Of a stretch of DNA of 64,000 nucleotides, positions 36,821 to 45,756 are shown piece by piece. The translations under genes and the position numbers were made by a program. How positions within the stretch are numbered: the stretch's first letter is position 1; each line of letters starts with the position of its first letter. The stretch comes from JAGGTJ01 sp964457545 (GTDB lineage Bacteria; Desulfobacterota; DSM-4660; Desulfatiglandales; Desulfatiglandaceae). The stretch lies in contig CAYWEN010000016.1 in assembly GCA_964457545.1 (NCBI GenBank), forward strand, positions 272,257 through 336,256. The letters run 5' to 3'. Below the pieces are notes generated by a model that did not search any database, had not been told where the DNA came from, and worked only from the letters and a program-made list of their open reading frames with translations.

Positions 36821-37672
36821 CTAATGAGACTTAAAGAACATACGCTCTGCTATAAGACGGCTAAACGTAGCAAAATTTCGTAAGAAATCAGTAACCGGTT
36901 GAAAATGCGAAATCCTTTTTCCATGTTCATCATAAACTACATTAACAGGCGCCTCTATTACCGGAATATGATTTCTGTACGCCTTGACCAACACCTCTAC
37001 TTCGTATTGATAGCGCCTTGACCTCACATCAAGATCAAGAGTTTCAGGAAGGGGATATATCCGAAAACCACTTTGAGAATCCCCAACCTTGGGCCCCCCG
37101 GAAATTCGTACCCAGAAGTTTGAAAAATGTCGCCCAAACCTGCTTGTCCAGGGCACAGCCGCTCCTTTCATTCCCACTCTCTTTCCCACAACAATGGGTC
37201 TGAAAGAATCCGGACTGTCATTACTGTTCTTCTCCCAATGCCTATGAAAATTTGCACAATTTACCAGAGACTCACACAATTTATGTTTGTTCTGAATCGG
37301 GTGCATCAAGTTTATGACATCCTCAGAAAGATGCTGCCCATCGGCATCCATGGTAATTGCCCAATTACAGGTCCTGGCCGCATAGGCCATACCTGTCAAA
37401 AGAGCCGCCCCCTTTCCAAGGTTTTTTTTGTGTCGCAACAATGTTACCCCGCCTATATCATCAAGTCCATCAGGCAACGGTTCTGTAGAACCATCATCCA
37501 CCACAATTACCGGCATACCCAGCTTGCAAGCATCAATTACCACCTGAAGCAAGGTCATTGCATGGTTATAAACAGGTATTACTATACAAACGCGATTCTT
37601 CAGACCTGAATCATTATTGACTTTTATCTGTTTCATACAGGCATATAAAAATTTGTTTGCGCCCATCCACAA
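36821..37672 (-). CDS. Family 2 glycosyltransferase
   Basis: A cytoplasmic GT-A fold enzyme of up to 283 residues, probably acting on a lipid or dolichol-like acceptor. Signatures are VCIVIPVYNHAMTLLQVV, VIVVDDGSTEPLPDGL, and the DXD metal site in WAITMDADGQHLSEDV. A late GDSQSGFRIYPLPET and RYQYEVEVLVKA match the polyprenyl-phosphate glucosyltransferase-like group. No membrane helices. The start is unclear: ATGs at 37672 and 37636 both lack a good Shine-Dalgarno sequence, and a solo IS256 end begins ten bases upstream of the first one, so the original 5' region may have been altered. Confidence 0.85.
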   Translation of the reverse strand: MWMGANKFLYACMKQIKVNNDSGLKNRVCIVIPVYNHAMTLLQVVIDACKLGMPVIVVDDGSTEPLPDGLDDIGGVTLLRHKKNLGKGAALLTGMAYAARTCNWAITMDADGQHLSEDVINLMHPIQNKHKLCESLVNCANFHRHWEKNSNDSPDSFRPIVVGKRVGMKGAAVPWTSRFGRHFSNFWVRISGGPKVGDSQSGFRIYPLPETLDLDVRSRRYQYEVEVLVKAYRNHIPVIEAPVNVVYDEHGKRISHFQPVTDFLRNFATFSRLIAERMFFKSH

Positions 37673-37681
37673 ATAGATCCG

Positions 37682-37716
37682 GGGTAGTGTAAAAGATCTT
37701 GTGTAAACGCTGAGAC
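37682..37716 (+). mobile_element. Solo IS256-type terminal repeat
   Basis: GGGTAGTGTAAAAGATCTTG followed by TGTAAAC matches the terminal inverted repeats of the element at 6391-7305 (18 of the first 20 bases agree with one or other end). No transposase remains beside it and no second end is visible nearby. It cuts into the 3' end of the pRiA4b_ORF3-like pseudogene. Confidence 0.75.
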
Positions 37717-38275
37717 TGGAAGAAAAATTACAATCTCAGAGTCTTGAGTTTTTTTGTTAATAAATTTCATATCAAACGCATCAGGATCAAATTCTCCACC
37801 AATCCATTCAAGCACAGATTCATGCTCTTCATGTTTTGGGTCCTGAATTGCAGCCAAAAGATTGCAGTACCCCCAAACACCACCGCAGTCCTCCGGAGGC
37901 CATGCTTTTTTTCCTTTTAATGAGTACAGGTGATTCAGAAAAATCCAAAGAAAGACTTTTTTTCGAGAACGATTTTATGTTTCCAACTATCACCGAAATC
38001 ATATTCATAAACAAAATTGTCTTTTGGACTGGAAATGATATCTTGTAAATAAATCTTACGCTCATCATCTGCATCCATAGCAAAATCCGGGTCAGGAATT
38101 CCAATATAAGACCTCCCAATTCTATATTGATGTAAATGACAATCACACCAACCCATTGCTATCTCTGCAAGACGGAATGTAATTGATCTAATCTGATATT
38201 GTCTTTGACTATCAATCTTCTCTATATTGGAGGCTTGCTTCCAACCAAGGTAACTTTGATTTGATACAACGATTT
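37717..38275 (-). pseudogene. pRiA4b ORF-3 family protein, broken
   Basis: The minus strand encodes, in successive frames, YQIKVTLVGSKPPI (then a stop), RRLIVKDNIRLDQLHSVLQ, then QIAMGWCDCHLHQYRIGRSY, DFAMDADDERKIYL, NFVYEYDFGDSWKHKIVLEK, and finally KGKKAWPPEDCGGVWGYCNL, LAAIQDPKHEEHESVLEWIG and FDPDAFDMKFINKK. This is the full order of a pRiA4b_ORF3 domain protein, a family often linked to mobile DNA. At least two frameshifts and one nonsense codon break it, and its 3' end runs into the solo IS256 repeat. Confidence 0.85.
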
Positions 38276-38489
38276 TGCTTTTTTATTCTTTCCTACCACT
38301 ATGACCCCCATGTCTAAGTTGATTGCCAGCCAACGAGCATGTAGAAAAACAGCTCGCATAACTACAGTTTCTCTACAAATTTTTTCAGAAATTTCAAAAT
38401 TTCTGAAAAATACTACTCAGATTCAACCCGTAACACAATTTATCCACTGAAATCCTCTATACACAGCATTTTCTAACCACTTTTCCTGT

Positions 38490-38738
38490 GATTTACACCA
38501 AACCCATTTCATATGCATGCATCTTTTTCAGGGTATGGATTATACAGAACAGTTTTCACTGGGCATTCACTTTCTTCCTGGATCTTAAGGTAAATCTGTT
38601 CATACCGATTGTTGATCTTATATGGGCTAATGGCAGTTCTCCAATTGCCAGACGCATGGAACAGATGGCCCTGCCTGCAACCGAATCTGTTTTCCTTTTC
38701 ATTTTCTCTGCATAACTGGTTTTCCTTTTCTTATCCAT
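38490..38738 (-). pseudogene. IS1182-family transposase, C-terminal remnant
   Basis: The frame from 38738 gives MDKKRKTSYAEKMKRKTDSV, then GRAICSMRLAIGELPLAHIR, STIGMNRFTLRSRKKVNAQ, a TGA, and KLFCIIHTLKKMHAYEMGLV. This is the conserved C-terminus of IS1182-type transposases (..GR..YS.R.G..EP.F..IR...G...F.LRG..KVN.QW.L...VHN..K..), with the usual Trp codon mutated to TGA. The catalytic part is gone. No terminal repeats are visible. Confidence 0.8.
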
Positions 38739-39007
38739 GCCTCCGGTAAAGCATGCCTGCCATGATTAGAATAGTTACATCGGGAACGATAGCCTGAAAT
38801 CAGAACGGCTGTCAGATTACAGGTTTGTTACCATGAGGTCGGCTGAGATGCAGATACTCGACTACATCTCTTATTATAATCAGTCGGCTGCATTCTGCAC
38901 TTGGGGTATAAAACCACATTTGTATATGAGAAAGAACTATGCCGCAAAGCGGCTTAATAAAAAGTATCCGTTTTTACTTGACCACAACAATATTGCAAAG
39001 AAATTGA

Positions 39008-40039
39008 TCAGGGCATTTTCTCACCTTTTATAAATGCCTCTGCTGTTTCAACGTCTTTCTTACTGCCTATATAAAGAGGAGTCCTTTGATGTAAAAAGCC
39101 CGGATCTATATCAAGAACAGGGCCATAACCATCACTGGCATATCCGCCCGCCTCCCTGACAACCATTGCCAATGGGTTTGCTTCTACCATAAGCCTCAGC
39201 TTCCCTCCCGGCTTTCTGGGATCTTTACGGTCAGCAGGATACATAAAAATTCCACCCTTAAGAAGATTCCGATGAAAATCCGCCACCAGACTGCCAACAT
39301 ATCTGGCGGTATATGGCCGGCCAGTCGCCTTATCCTCTTTTTTGAAATACTCCACTATTGCCCTGGTCCTATCATCCCAATAACAATAATTACTCTCATT
39401 GACACTGTATATCTTGCCTTTTTCAGGTATCTTTATGTTTTCGTGAGAAAGCAAAAATTCCCCAACACTCGGAAACAATGTAAATCCATGGACACCATGG
39501 CCGGTGGTATAAACCATCATAGTACTTGAACCATATAAAAAATAACCGGCAGCAACCTGCCTTGTTCCCTTCTGAAGCACATCAGTCAAAGAGATTTCAG
39601 AACTGCTGCTGGTATTGCTTCGTTTATATACCCCAAATATTGTCCCTATGCTGACATTAACATCAATATTGCTCGATCCATCAAGAGGATCAAACATAAG
39701 GATATAATCTCCTTTGGGATACCGGGAAGGTATCTCTATAAGATTCTCGTTTTCCTCAGACCCCATACAGCACAGCTCTCCAATATGCTGCATCCGCTCA
39801 ATAATTACCTTGTTGGCAAAAAGATCCAGTTTCTGAACCTCGTCATCGTAAACATTTCTTGTCCCTGTAGGCCCAAGTATATCCACCAGTCCGGCCTTGT
39901 TAACTTCTCTCGATATAATCTTGGCCGCCACAATAAGCTCATTGAGCAGACTTGTAAATGAACCGGTAGCTTCAGGATTTTCACGTTGCTGATTCAATAT
40001 GTGTTGCGTAATAGTTGTTCCCACCTTTGATTTTTTCAT
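39008..40039 (-). CDS. fbp: Class 1 fructose-1,6-bisphosphatase
   Basis: A 343-residue FBPase of normal length, catalysing the gluconeogenic hydrolysis of fructose 1,6-bisphosphate. The metal and substrate motifs MFDPLDGSSNIDVNVSIGTIFG and GGIFMYPADRKDPRKPGGKLRLMVEANPLAMVVREAGG are intact. The ATG at 40039 has AGGGGGAAA eight bases upstream; an in-frame start 20 codons earlier does not. It reads in the same direction as the AI-2E transporter gene, with about 200 bases between. Confidence 0.96.
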   Translation of the reverse strand: MKKSKVGTTITQHILNQQRENPEATGSFTSLLNELIVAAKIISREVNKAGLVDILGPTGTRNVYDDEVQKLDLFANKVIIERMQHIGELCCMGSEENENLIEIPSRYPKGDYILMFDPLDGSSNIDVNVSIGTIFGVYKRSNTSSSSEISLTDVLQKGTRQVAAGYFLYGSSTMMVYTTGHGVHGFTLFPSVGEFLLSHENIKIPEKGKIYSVNESNYCYWDDRTRAIVEYFKKEDKATGRPYTARYVGSLVADFHRNLLKGGIFMYPADRKDPRKPGGKLRLMVEANPLAMVVREAGGYASDGYGPVLDIDPGFLHQRTPLYIGSKKDVETAEAFIKGEKMP

Positions 40040-40248
40040 GACATTTCCCCCTAAAAACACAATCTGTTTCCTCCCAAGAAAACAGAAAAACAGTAGCAAT
40101 GACCAATTGATTATAAATTCTGCAAGAAATAAAAACCGAAATGCCCAGTGGTTAAAAACAGCCTGGTTTGCATCTATCCAAAGATCAATTTCTCAATACC
40201 ATACAGCCCTCACCAGGAACGGAATATTTTTCTGCATATCAAGAAACA

Positions 40249-41316
40249 TTATCCTTTAAAATTTACTGACCTGTATTCAAGCCGATATATCTCGGCAAGA
40301 GTCAGAAACACAGTGATAATCAAAGGCCCGTATATAAGGCCCATAATCCCGTAAAGCTGAATACCTCCCACAATACCCAAAAAGACCAGCAAAGAATTCA
40401 TCTCCATACCCTGTCCGATCATACGGGGCTTAATCACATATTCCATAATTGAGCTGTAAAACATGTTATACAACAAAAAACCTGCCCCTGCCCCTGTATT
40501 ACCCTGTAAAAAAAGGATTGCTGCCGCCGGTATAAAAACAACTGAGGCACCTATTACAGGCAAAAAGGCCATAAAGGCAATCACTGTACCCCACAGAAAG
40601 GGAGATGTAAGTCCAAACATAAAAAAGCCGATCCCCCCAAATATGCCCTGTATAATACCGGAAAGGGCATTTCCAAAAATTATAGCCTTACCCATCTCCT
40701 GAAATTTTTCTGAAACCTTTTCCATCTGTTCTTCAGGTATGGGCAAAAGATGAAAAAGATACTCCTTAAGCAACGCTCCATCCTTAAACAGATAAAAGAT
40801 AACAAAGAGCATCAAGAAAAAATGCATTAGAAAAGTCAGGAGATTTGATGCAACCGCCTTGATATGATTGTACATAAACAGCCCTATGTTCTTCCCCATA
40901 AAAGCAGTCACAGAATCAAAAGTTTTGGGAGTAAATTTCATCCCCACAAATTCAAATGCCCTTTTTAACCGTTTGGTCCAAACAGAATCCTTATGAAAAA
41001 CCTCCTGGATATGCTGCATGGATACCGAGCTTCTCGTACGGTTATAAAACGCATAGGCCTCATTGGACAATGTCCCCACAAACCAACAGAGAGGGATAAC
41101 AAACAGAACCAGGATCAATATCACCATAAAAAGAGAGGAGGGAATATCACGGCATCTGAAAACCCTTTTAATCCTAGGGTACAAAGGGTAAAAAGCGCTT
41201 GTTATAAGCAGGGCAAGTACAATGGCAGCCAAGAATGTCCAGAACAACTTCAACAAAAGGAACACAGAACATAGTAACAGCACAAGAAAAAGCTTCTCTC
41301 CATGTTCTTTCTCCAT
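40249..41316 (-). CDS. AI-2E family transporter
   Basis: A 355-residue membrane protein of the AI-2E exporter/UPF0118 family, with about eight hydrophobic segments. The start is hydrophobic (FLVLLLCSVFLLLKLFWTF...). The family motif is in GIFGGIGFFMFGLTSPFLWGTVIAFMAFLPVIGASVVFIPAAAILFLQGN, followed by KPRMIGQGMEMNSLLVFLGIVGGIQLYGIMGLIYGPLIITVFLTL. Substrates vary across the family (autoinducer-2, Na+/H+ exchange and others), so none is assigned here. Confidence 0.88.
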   Translation of the reverse strand: MEKEHGEKLFLVLLLCSVFLLLKLFWTFLAAIVLALLITSAFYPLYPRIKRVFRCRDIPSSLFMVILILVLFVIPLCWFVGTLSNEAYAFYNRTRSSVSMQHIQEVFHKDSVWTKRLKRAFEFVGMKFTPKTFDSVTAFMGKNIGLFMYNHIKAVASNLLTFLMHFFLMLFVIFYLFKDGALLKEYLFHLLPIPEEQMEKVSEKFQEMGKAIIFGNALSGIIQGIFGGIGFFMFGLTSPFLWGTVIAFMAFLPVIGASVVFIPAAAILFLQGNTGAGAGFLLYNMFYSSIMEYVIKPRMIGQGMEMNSLLVFLGIVGGIQLYGIMGLIYGPLIITVFLTLAEIYRLEYRSVNFKG

Positions 41317-41727
41317 ACCAAGTCACCCCCTATAATATCTAATGATAAACCAAGGACTTGAATGTTATGCCATCTGTTTCAGTTGGTTGCCGGCCACAAA
41401 TGAAAGAGATATCTTTTCCGGATGGGAACCCGCAAATCACCCAAAAATCAATCTGGGAATCAGGTACAAATTATACAGACATGACAGATAACAGATATGT
41501 TATCGAAAAGAATCAATATCAACGGTCAGGCTATGCCCACGAAAGGAGGGTCTTACAAGAAGGACAAAACGTAAAAAGGATGAGGCGCATACTTACCTGT
41601 TTCCATCCATAAGCGGAAACCGCTTTTATACAGCATTACTGAACGCTTCAACGGATGCAACAAAACAAAAAGCCCGACAGTGCCCAAATTTACCATATAC
41701 GGGCAACAGGCAAGACAAAAAAATCTG
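41317..41727. other. Intergenic region between tRNA-Sec and the AI-2E transporter gene
   Basis: 411 bases with no convincing gene. Near 41597-41630 lies a diverged dispersed-repeat start (CTGTTTCCATCCATAAGCGG) continuing into a small AAGCGG-AAA-CCGCTT hairpin. No integrase or phage gene lies downstream of the tRNA, although selC is a common integration site. Confidence 0.45.
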
Positions 41728-41825
41728 TGGCGGAAGTGCATGGGAATCGAACCCACCTACCGAGGTTTTAGCCCGGTACACCGGATTTGAAGTCCGGGAG
41801 CCCCACCAGTGAGCTTTGCACTTCC
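41728..41825 (-). tRNA. selC: tRNA-Sec (anticodon TCA)
   Basis: The transcript starts GGAAGTGC and ends GCACTTCC-GCCA, giving an 8-bp acceptor stem and an encoded CCA. CCGGACTTCAAATCCGG is the anticodon arm with TCA, reading UGA as selenocysteine. A long variable arm (TACCGGGCTAAAACCTCGGTA) and GGGTTCGATTCCC T-arm follow. About 98 nt in all, the expected size for bacterial tRNA-Sec. The organism therefore makes selenoproteins. Confidence 0.95.
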
Positions 41826-41871
41826 ATAAGACAAACCCGAAAAAGTTGCGTACAAATACCAATCCATGTAC

Positions 41872-42984
41872 CTACCTTCTCAGTATTATATTAAGCGCCC
41901 TTCGAACAGGCTCTGCAGCACCCCACAGCAACTGATCTCCAACAGTAAACACCGAAACATACTCAGGTCCCATAAGCATCTTTCTAAGACGGCCTACCGG
42001 AATTTTCAATGTGCCGCTCACAGCTGCAGGAGACAGGTGTTTCAGGGTTGATTCCTTCTCGTTTGGAACAATATTAACCCATTCGTTTGCACTGTTTATC
42101 ATATCACATATTTCATCAACAGGTATATCTTTATCAAGTTTTACAGTCAAGGCCTGGCTATGACACCGCATAGCTCCTATACGCACGCATATCCCGTCTA
42201 TTGGTATTGGATTGTCACCGATATCGAGTATCTTGTTGGTTTCCACATAACCCTTCCACTCTTCTCTTGTCTGTCCTGACTTCATAGGAACATCAATCCA
42301 GGGAATAAGACTGCCCGCCAACGGAACTGAAAAATACCTTGTCGGAAAATCCTCACTCCTCATTTTCCTTGTAACCGCCATATCCACTGCAATAGCCGCA
42401 GAAGCAGGATCATACAGCAGATCAGCGGCTGACTGGCCAAGGGCTCTCATCTGAGCAATAAGCTCTTTCATATTGTTGGCTCCTGCACCGGAAGCAGCCT
42501 GATAGGTCATGGAAGAAACCCATTCCACACAGCCTGAAGCAAACAGGCCTGCCAGGGCCATAAGCATAAGACTTACAGTGCAGTTTCCACCTACATAAGT
42601 CTTTGTGCCTGAAGACAGGCCAGCATCAATAACATGCCTGTTAACCGGATCAAGGACAATTATGCTGTCAGGATCCATACGTAATGTAGAGGCTGAATCA
42701 ATCCAGTATCCCTGCCAGCCCATATTTCGCAGTTCAGGATAAACCCTTTTTGTATAACCTCCACCTTGACAGGAAACAATAACGTCCATTGAAGAAAGCA
42801 GGTCTGTGTCATAAGCATCCTGCAGGGGAGGAATATCAAGGCCAATATCCGGTCCCTTGCCCCCTACGTTCGACGTACTAAAAAAAAGAGGTTCATAACC
42901 AGTAAAATCACCTTCCTCCATCATCCGGCTCATCAGCACCGAACCTACCATTCCCCGCCATCCAACAAAAGCCACCTTCAGCAT
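41872..42984 (-). CDS. asd: Aspartate-semialdehyde dehydrogenase
   Basis: A 370-residue enzyme of the gamma-proteobacterial Asd type, reducing aspartyl phosphate to the semialdehyde on the way to lysine, diaminopimelate, methionine and threonine. The N-terminal NADP-binding region is VAFVGWRGMVGSVLM. The catalytic Cys is in GGNCTVSLML (about residue 135). Substrate residues QAASGAGANNMKEL are present, and the C-terminal general base His is in IGAMRCHSQALTVKL. It lies upstream of tRNA-Sec on the minus strand. Confidence 0.96.
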   Translation of the reverse strand: MLKVAFVGWRGMVGSVLMSRMMEEGDFTGYEPLFFSTSNVGGKGPDIGLDIPPLQDAYDTDLLSSMDVIVSCQGGGYTKRVYPELRNMGWQGYWIDSASTLRMDPDSIIVLDPVNRHVIDAGLSSGTKTYVGGNCTVSLMLMALAGLFASGCVEWVSSMTYQAASGAGANNMKELIAQMRALGQSAADLLYDPASAAIAVDMAVTRKMRSEDFPTRYFSVPLAGSLIPWIDVPMKSGQTREEWKGYVETNKILDIGDNPIPIDGICVRIGAMRCHSQALTVKLDKDIPVDEICDMINSANEWVNIVPNEKESTLKHLSPAAVSGTLKIPVGRLRKMLMGPEYVSVFTVGDQLLWGAAEPVRRALNIILRR

Positions 42985-43337
42985 TAAACATGTCTCCCTG
43001 CTGGGTTATAAAAATCATATTGTATAAAGAAAACCATTGCAAAAACAGCCATGTAACCGGTCTGATCTGAAACTTGACAAAAGATGTTATCTGCAAAGAC
43101 AGATACTGATCTGCAAAATATTTCAAAGTACCAATGTCTATACGCAGATCAATTTCCGGAATCTGTCCAACCCCTTCAGGATCTGAATTATATCCAGAAA
43201 CCTGCGTTCAGACATAATCCCTAAACCAAGAGTATAAACAAATTCTCTCCCAAAACACAAGCCCGGTCTGAAAAATATATACAACGGACACAGAAAATCA
43301 CCAAGACCATACCTGTATCATACTACAACCATATCTG
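42985..43337. other. Intergenic region between bioD and asd
   Basis: 353 bases without a supported gene. It should carry the asd promoter. I see no strong hairpin and no dispersed-repeat copy. Confidence 0.4.
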
Positions 43338-44030
43338 TTATGAATTTATGAGTTTTTCAACAGGGAGGTAACACTCTTTCGGAGGACTCCCAAAGTTGTC
43401 TATTCTTCCTACAACCCCTGTAACCATAACTCCAGAATATTTCTCAACGGCCTCCATGTTTTCCAAAAGCATATCTTTCGGCGTTGCCGGATCGTCAGAG
43501 TCAAAAAAGACAACGCCCGCAGGTTCAATGCCTCTCCTGTCCATGGCCTCCAGAGTCAGAAGTGTGTGGTTAATGGTACCAAGCCCAGCCCGTGCCACAA
43601 CAACAGGCCGTGCACCAATCATCTTTACAGTATCCACCACCAAAAGATCCTCTGTTACAGGGACAAGGAGACCTCCTGCACCCTCAACAACAACTGCTGA
43701 GCAAGTCCGGGCCTTTTTATCTATCACATCCAGCACTGTCTCCATATTTACAGACCTGTTTTCATCACGTGCCGCAAAAAAGGGGGCTTTGGGATTTTTA
43801 AAACAGAAAATAACAGATTCAGCGGGGTCCCTTGTTTCAAACCCCCTTACATGCGTGTATATAAACAGGGCATCACTATCCGGCGCACAGGCATCGCTGC
43901 ATCCTGTCTGAAAAGGTTTGATATAAGAAGGGGAAGAATCACTAAAAAACTGCATCAGCAACAGACAAAAAACCGTTTTCCCAACACCCGTGTCTGTTCC
44001 CAGCACATAATAAATATTGTCATTTTTCAA
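43338..44030 (-). CDS. bioD: Dethiobiotin synthetase
   Basis: A 230-residue ATP-dependent enzyme that closes the ureido ring of dethiobiotin. P-loop GTDTGVGKTVFCLLL is at residues 11-25. VEGAGGLLVPVTEDLLVVD carries the catalytic and nucleotide residues, and ARAGLGTINHTLLTLEAM is a family signature. The gene overlaps the 3' end of bioF by 11 bases, so the two biotin genes are translationally linked. bioA and bioB are not in the window. Confidence 0.94.
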   Translation of the reverse strand: MKNDNIYYVLGTDTGVGKTVFCLLLMQFFSDSSPSYIKPFQTGCSDACAPDSDALFIYTHVRGFETRDPAESVIFCFKNPKAPFFAARDENRSVNMETVLDVIDKKARTCSAVVVEGAGGLLVPVTEDLLVVDTVKMIGARPVVVARAGLGTINHTLLTLEAMDRRGIEPAGVVFFDSDDPATPKDMLLENMEAVEKYSGVMVTGVVGRIDNFGSPPKECYLPVEKLINS

Positions 44031-45171
44031 TATATCTTTGAACCTCCTTCAGAGACTTGACAAAATATCTCACATCTCTTTCTGTATGAAGAACAGTCAT
44101 GCCAATCCTCAGAACAGCCATGTTAACAGGAACAGTTGGATATCTCGCAGACAGAACCAGTATCTTCCTTTCCTGTAACAGACGCTCTGATACAAGAGCG
44201 CACAGAGACTCATCTCCTATCAGAACAGAAACAATATGGGCATCGCCTGTAACACGAAACCCCTCTTCTTTCAAAAGCCCTTTCATATATGCACTGATAT
44301 CCTTCAGTATGTCTCTTTTATCATCACACAGAGAGACGAGCTCAAGGCTGTCAACAGCAGAAGCAGCATGTGCCTCAGGCAGAGCTGTAGTATAGATCAG
44401 AGGAGAAGAGAAGTTAAAGAAATACTCTTTCAGCACAGAGGGCAAAAGCACAAATGCCCCAAAAAGTCCAAACGCCTTGCCCAGGGTACCGATGGCTACA
44501 GAGGCAATATCCCGGGCAAGACCTTTACCTTTTTCGCCTGACACACCAAAGGCATGTGCCTCGTCCACAACACAAAACAAGTCAAACCTTTTCTTCAAAC
44601 CGGCAAGGGTACCAGTATCAAGGACATCGCCATCCATGCTGAACAGAGACTCTGTAACAACAACCGGCTCTGCTGTCTTTACATGCTCAAGTCTTTTGCA
44701 GAGATGATCCATGGATCCATGATTGTAACCATACAAGCGCGCACTGCTTAAAGACATGCCCTTAACACAGCTTGCATGAACATGCTTGTCAAAAAACAGA
44801 ACATCTTCACGATCAAAAAGGGTTGAAAAAACAGCAAGGTTTGCCTGATACCCGCTTGGAAAAAAGATGGCGTCTTCATATCCAAAATAATCGGCATATG
44901 CTGACTCAGCCTCATTGATAAGGGAGTAATTGCCGGAAACAAGCCTGGACGATGATGCAGACGTTCCATATTTCAAAAAATTACCGGCTACACGCTGCCT
45001 CAATCTTTCATCAACACCAAGGCCAAGATAATCGTTTGAAGCAAAATTCAGAACATTTCTGTTTCCTATTGTAAGATACGGACCCTGCCTTTTGTATACA
45101 CGAGGAGGATTGCGATAAAGGCCGGAGCATTTTTGCATATGAACAGCATCTCTCAGTTTGTCAAGTATCAC
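44020..45171 (-). CDS. bioF: 8-amino-7-oxononanoate synthase
   Basis: A 383-residue PLP enzyme that condenses pimeloyl-CoA/ACP with alanine in biotin synthesis. NFASNDYLGLGVDERL and GTSASSSRLVSGNYSLINEAESAYADYFG are typical. VVDEAHAFGVSGEKGKGL carries the Asp and His that contact PLP, and IGTLGKAFGLFGAF holds the Schiff-base Lys. Its product feeds bioA, which must be elsewhere; bioD follows directly with an 11-base overlap. Confidence 0.94.
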   Translation of the reverse strand: MILDKLRDAVHMQKCSGLYRNPPRVYKRQGPYLTIGNRNVLNFASNDYLGLGVDERLRQRVAGNFLKYGTSASSSRLVSGNYSLINEAESAYADYFGYEDAIFFPSGYQANLAVFSTLFDREDVLFFDKHVHASCVKGMSLSSARLYGYNHGSMDHLCKRLEHVKTAEPVVVTESLFSMDGDVLDTGTLAGLKKRFDLFCVVDEAHAFGVSGEKGKGLARDIASVAIGTLGKAFGLFGAFVLLPSVLKEYFFNFSSPLIYTTALPEAHAASAVDSLELVSLCDDKRDILKDISAYMKGLLKEEGFRVTGDAHIVSVLIGDESLCALVSERLLQERKILVLSARYPTVPVNMAVLRIGMTVLHTERDVRYFVKSLKEVQRYIEK

Positions 45172-45270
45172 AGTGAACCACCCTTACACATGTCCGCAGG
45201 TTGATTTTTACCATAAAGATACATATAAACCAGTACCTGTCACAAAAACAGATTCCGGTCATTATTTCCT

Positions 45271-45320
45271 GATTTTCAATACATAAATGAGGTTTTCCTG
45301 AAATATCAGTGTCAATCTGC
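45271..45320 (+). repeat. Dispersed intergenic repeat copy
   Basis: GATTTTCAATACATAAATGA through GGTTTTCCTGAA to CAGTGTCAATCTGCC shares both the proximal CATAAATG core and the distal GTGTCAATCTGC block with the 27554 copy; the middle is changed. Confidence 0.6.
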
Positions 45321-45485
45321 CCGATCATTGGTGCAGATACCGCTATATGAAAAATATCTGCTTATGAACAGATATCACTCTGCTGCAAAAGGAGTTTGTG
45401 CAACTTCCAGATAATATTCAACTTGCAGACTGTCCCATACAAGATGTAAACTGGTGCCCATATAGAAACAGACCATGGGTACCAG

Positions 45486-45525
45486 CGAGTTTCCAATACA
45501 TAAACGGGACTTTCGTACAAAATCA
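45486..45525 (+). repeat. Dispersed intergenic repeat copy
   Basis: GAGTTTCCAATACATAAACG and GGACTTTCGTACAAAATCAA follow the core of the 27554 copy with several substitutions. Confidence 0.5.
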
Positions 45526-45548
45526 ATGGATTACATAAAGAAACACAG

Positions 45549-45607
45549 ATATCCCGCAGATTGACACCAAGACTGTGCAAAAAGGTCATTTATGGATAAA
45601 AACAGAC
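45549..45607 (-). repeat. Dispersed intergenic repeat, full reverse copy
   Basis: Reading GCAGATTGACACC, GACTGTGCAAAAAGGTC and ATTTATGGATAAAAACAG, it is the reverse complement of the 27554 copy at roughly nine of ten positions. Its first 25 bases are identical to 19056-19080. Confidence 0.8.
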
Positions 45608-45756
45608 TATAACGGATTTTCACCTCAATTTCAAAACATCTCTTGCTGCCCGGTGGCCATACACAGGCAGATTCCGGGCAATAACAAGGTACCCGTTTAC
45701 AGAAACCAGGTTTCATATTATGTATATTGGTACAGCAAAAAAACACAGGGGCGCAA

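Larger units (their letters stand above)
45172..45756. other. Intergenic region rich in dispersed repeats
   Basis: 585 bases between the divergent bioF and the J-domain gene contain three copies of the dispersed repeat in two orientations (45271, 45486, 45549), the densest cluster in the window. No supported gene is present. Confidence 0.5.

Noticed and set aside
36472..36834. 120-codon plus-strand frame upstream of the atp operon
   Set aside because: It lacks a ribosome-binding site, overlaps the 3' end of the GT2 gene and has a composition typical of non-coding DNA.
38526..38738. In-frame TGA in the IS1182-like frame as a selenocysteine codon, since tRNA-Sec is present
   Set aside because: The TGA stands where the family has a conserved Trp (TGG), and the rest of the transposase is missing, so it is a simple nonsense mutation.
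41317..41727. Genomic island integrated at selC
   Set aside because: No integrase, no repeated tRNA end and no foreign-looking genes; core genes lie on both sides.
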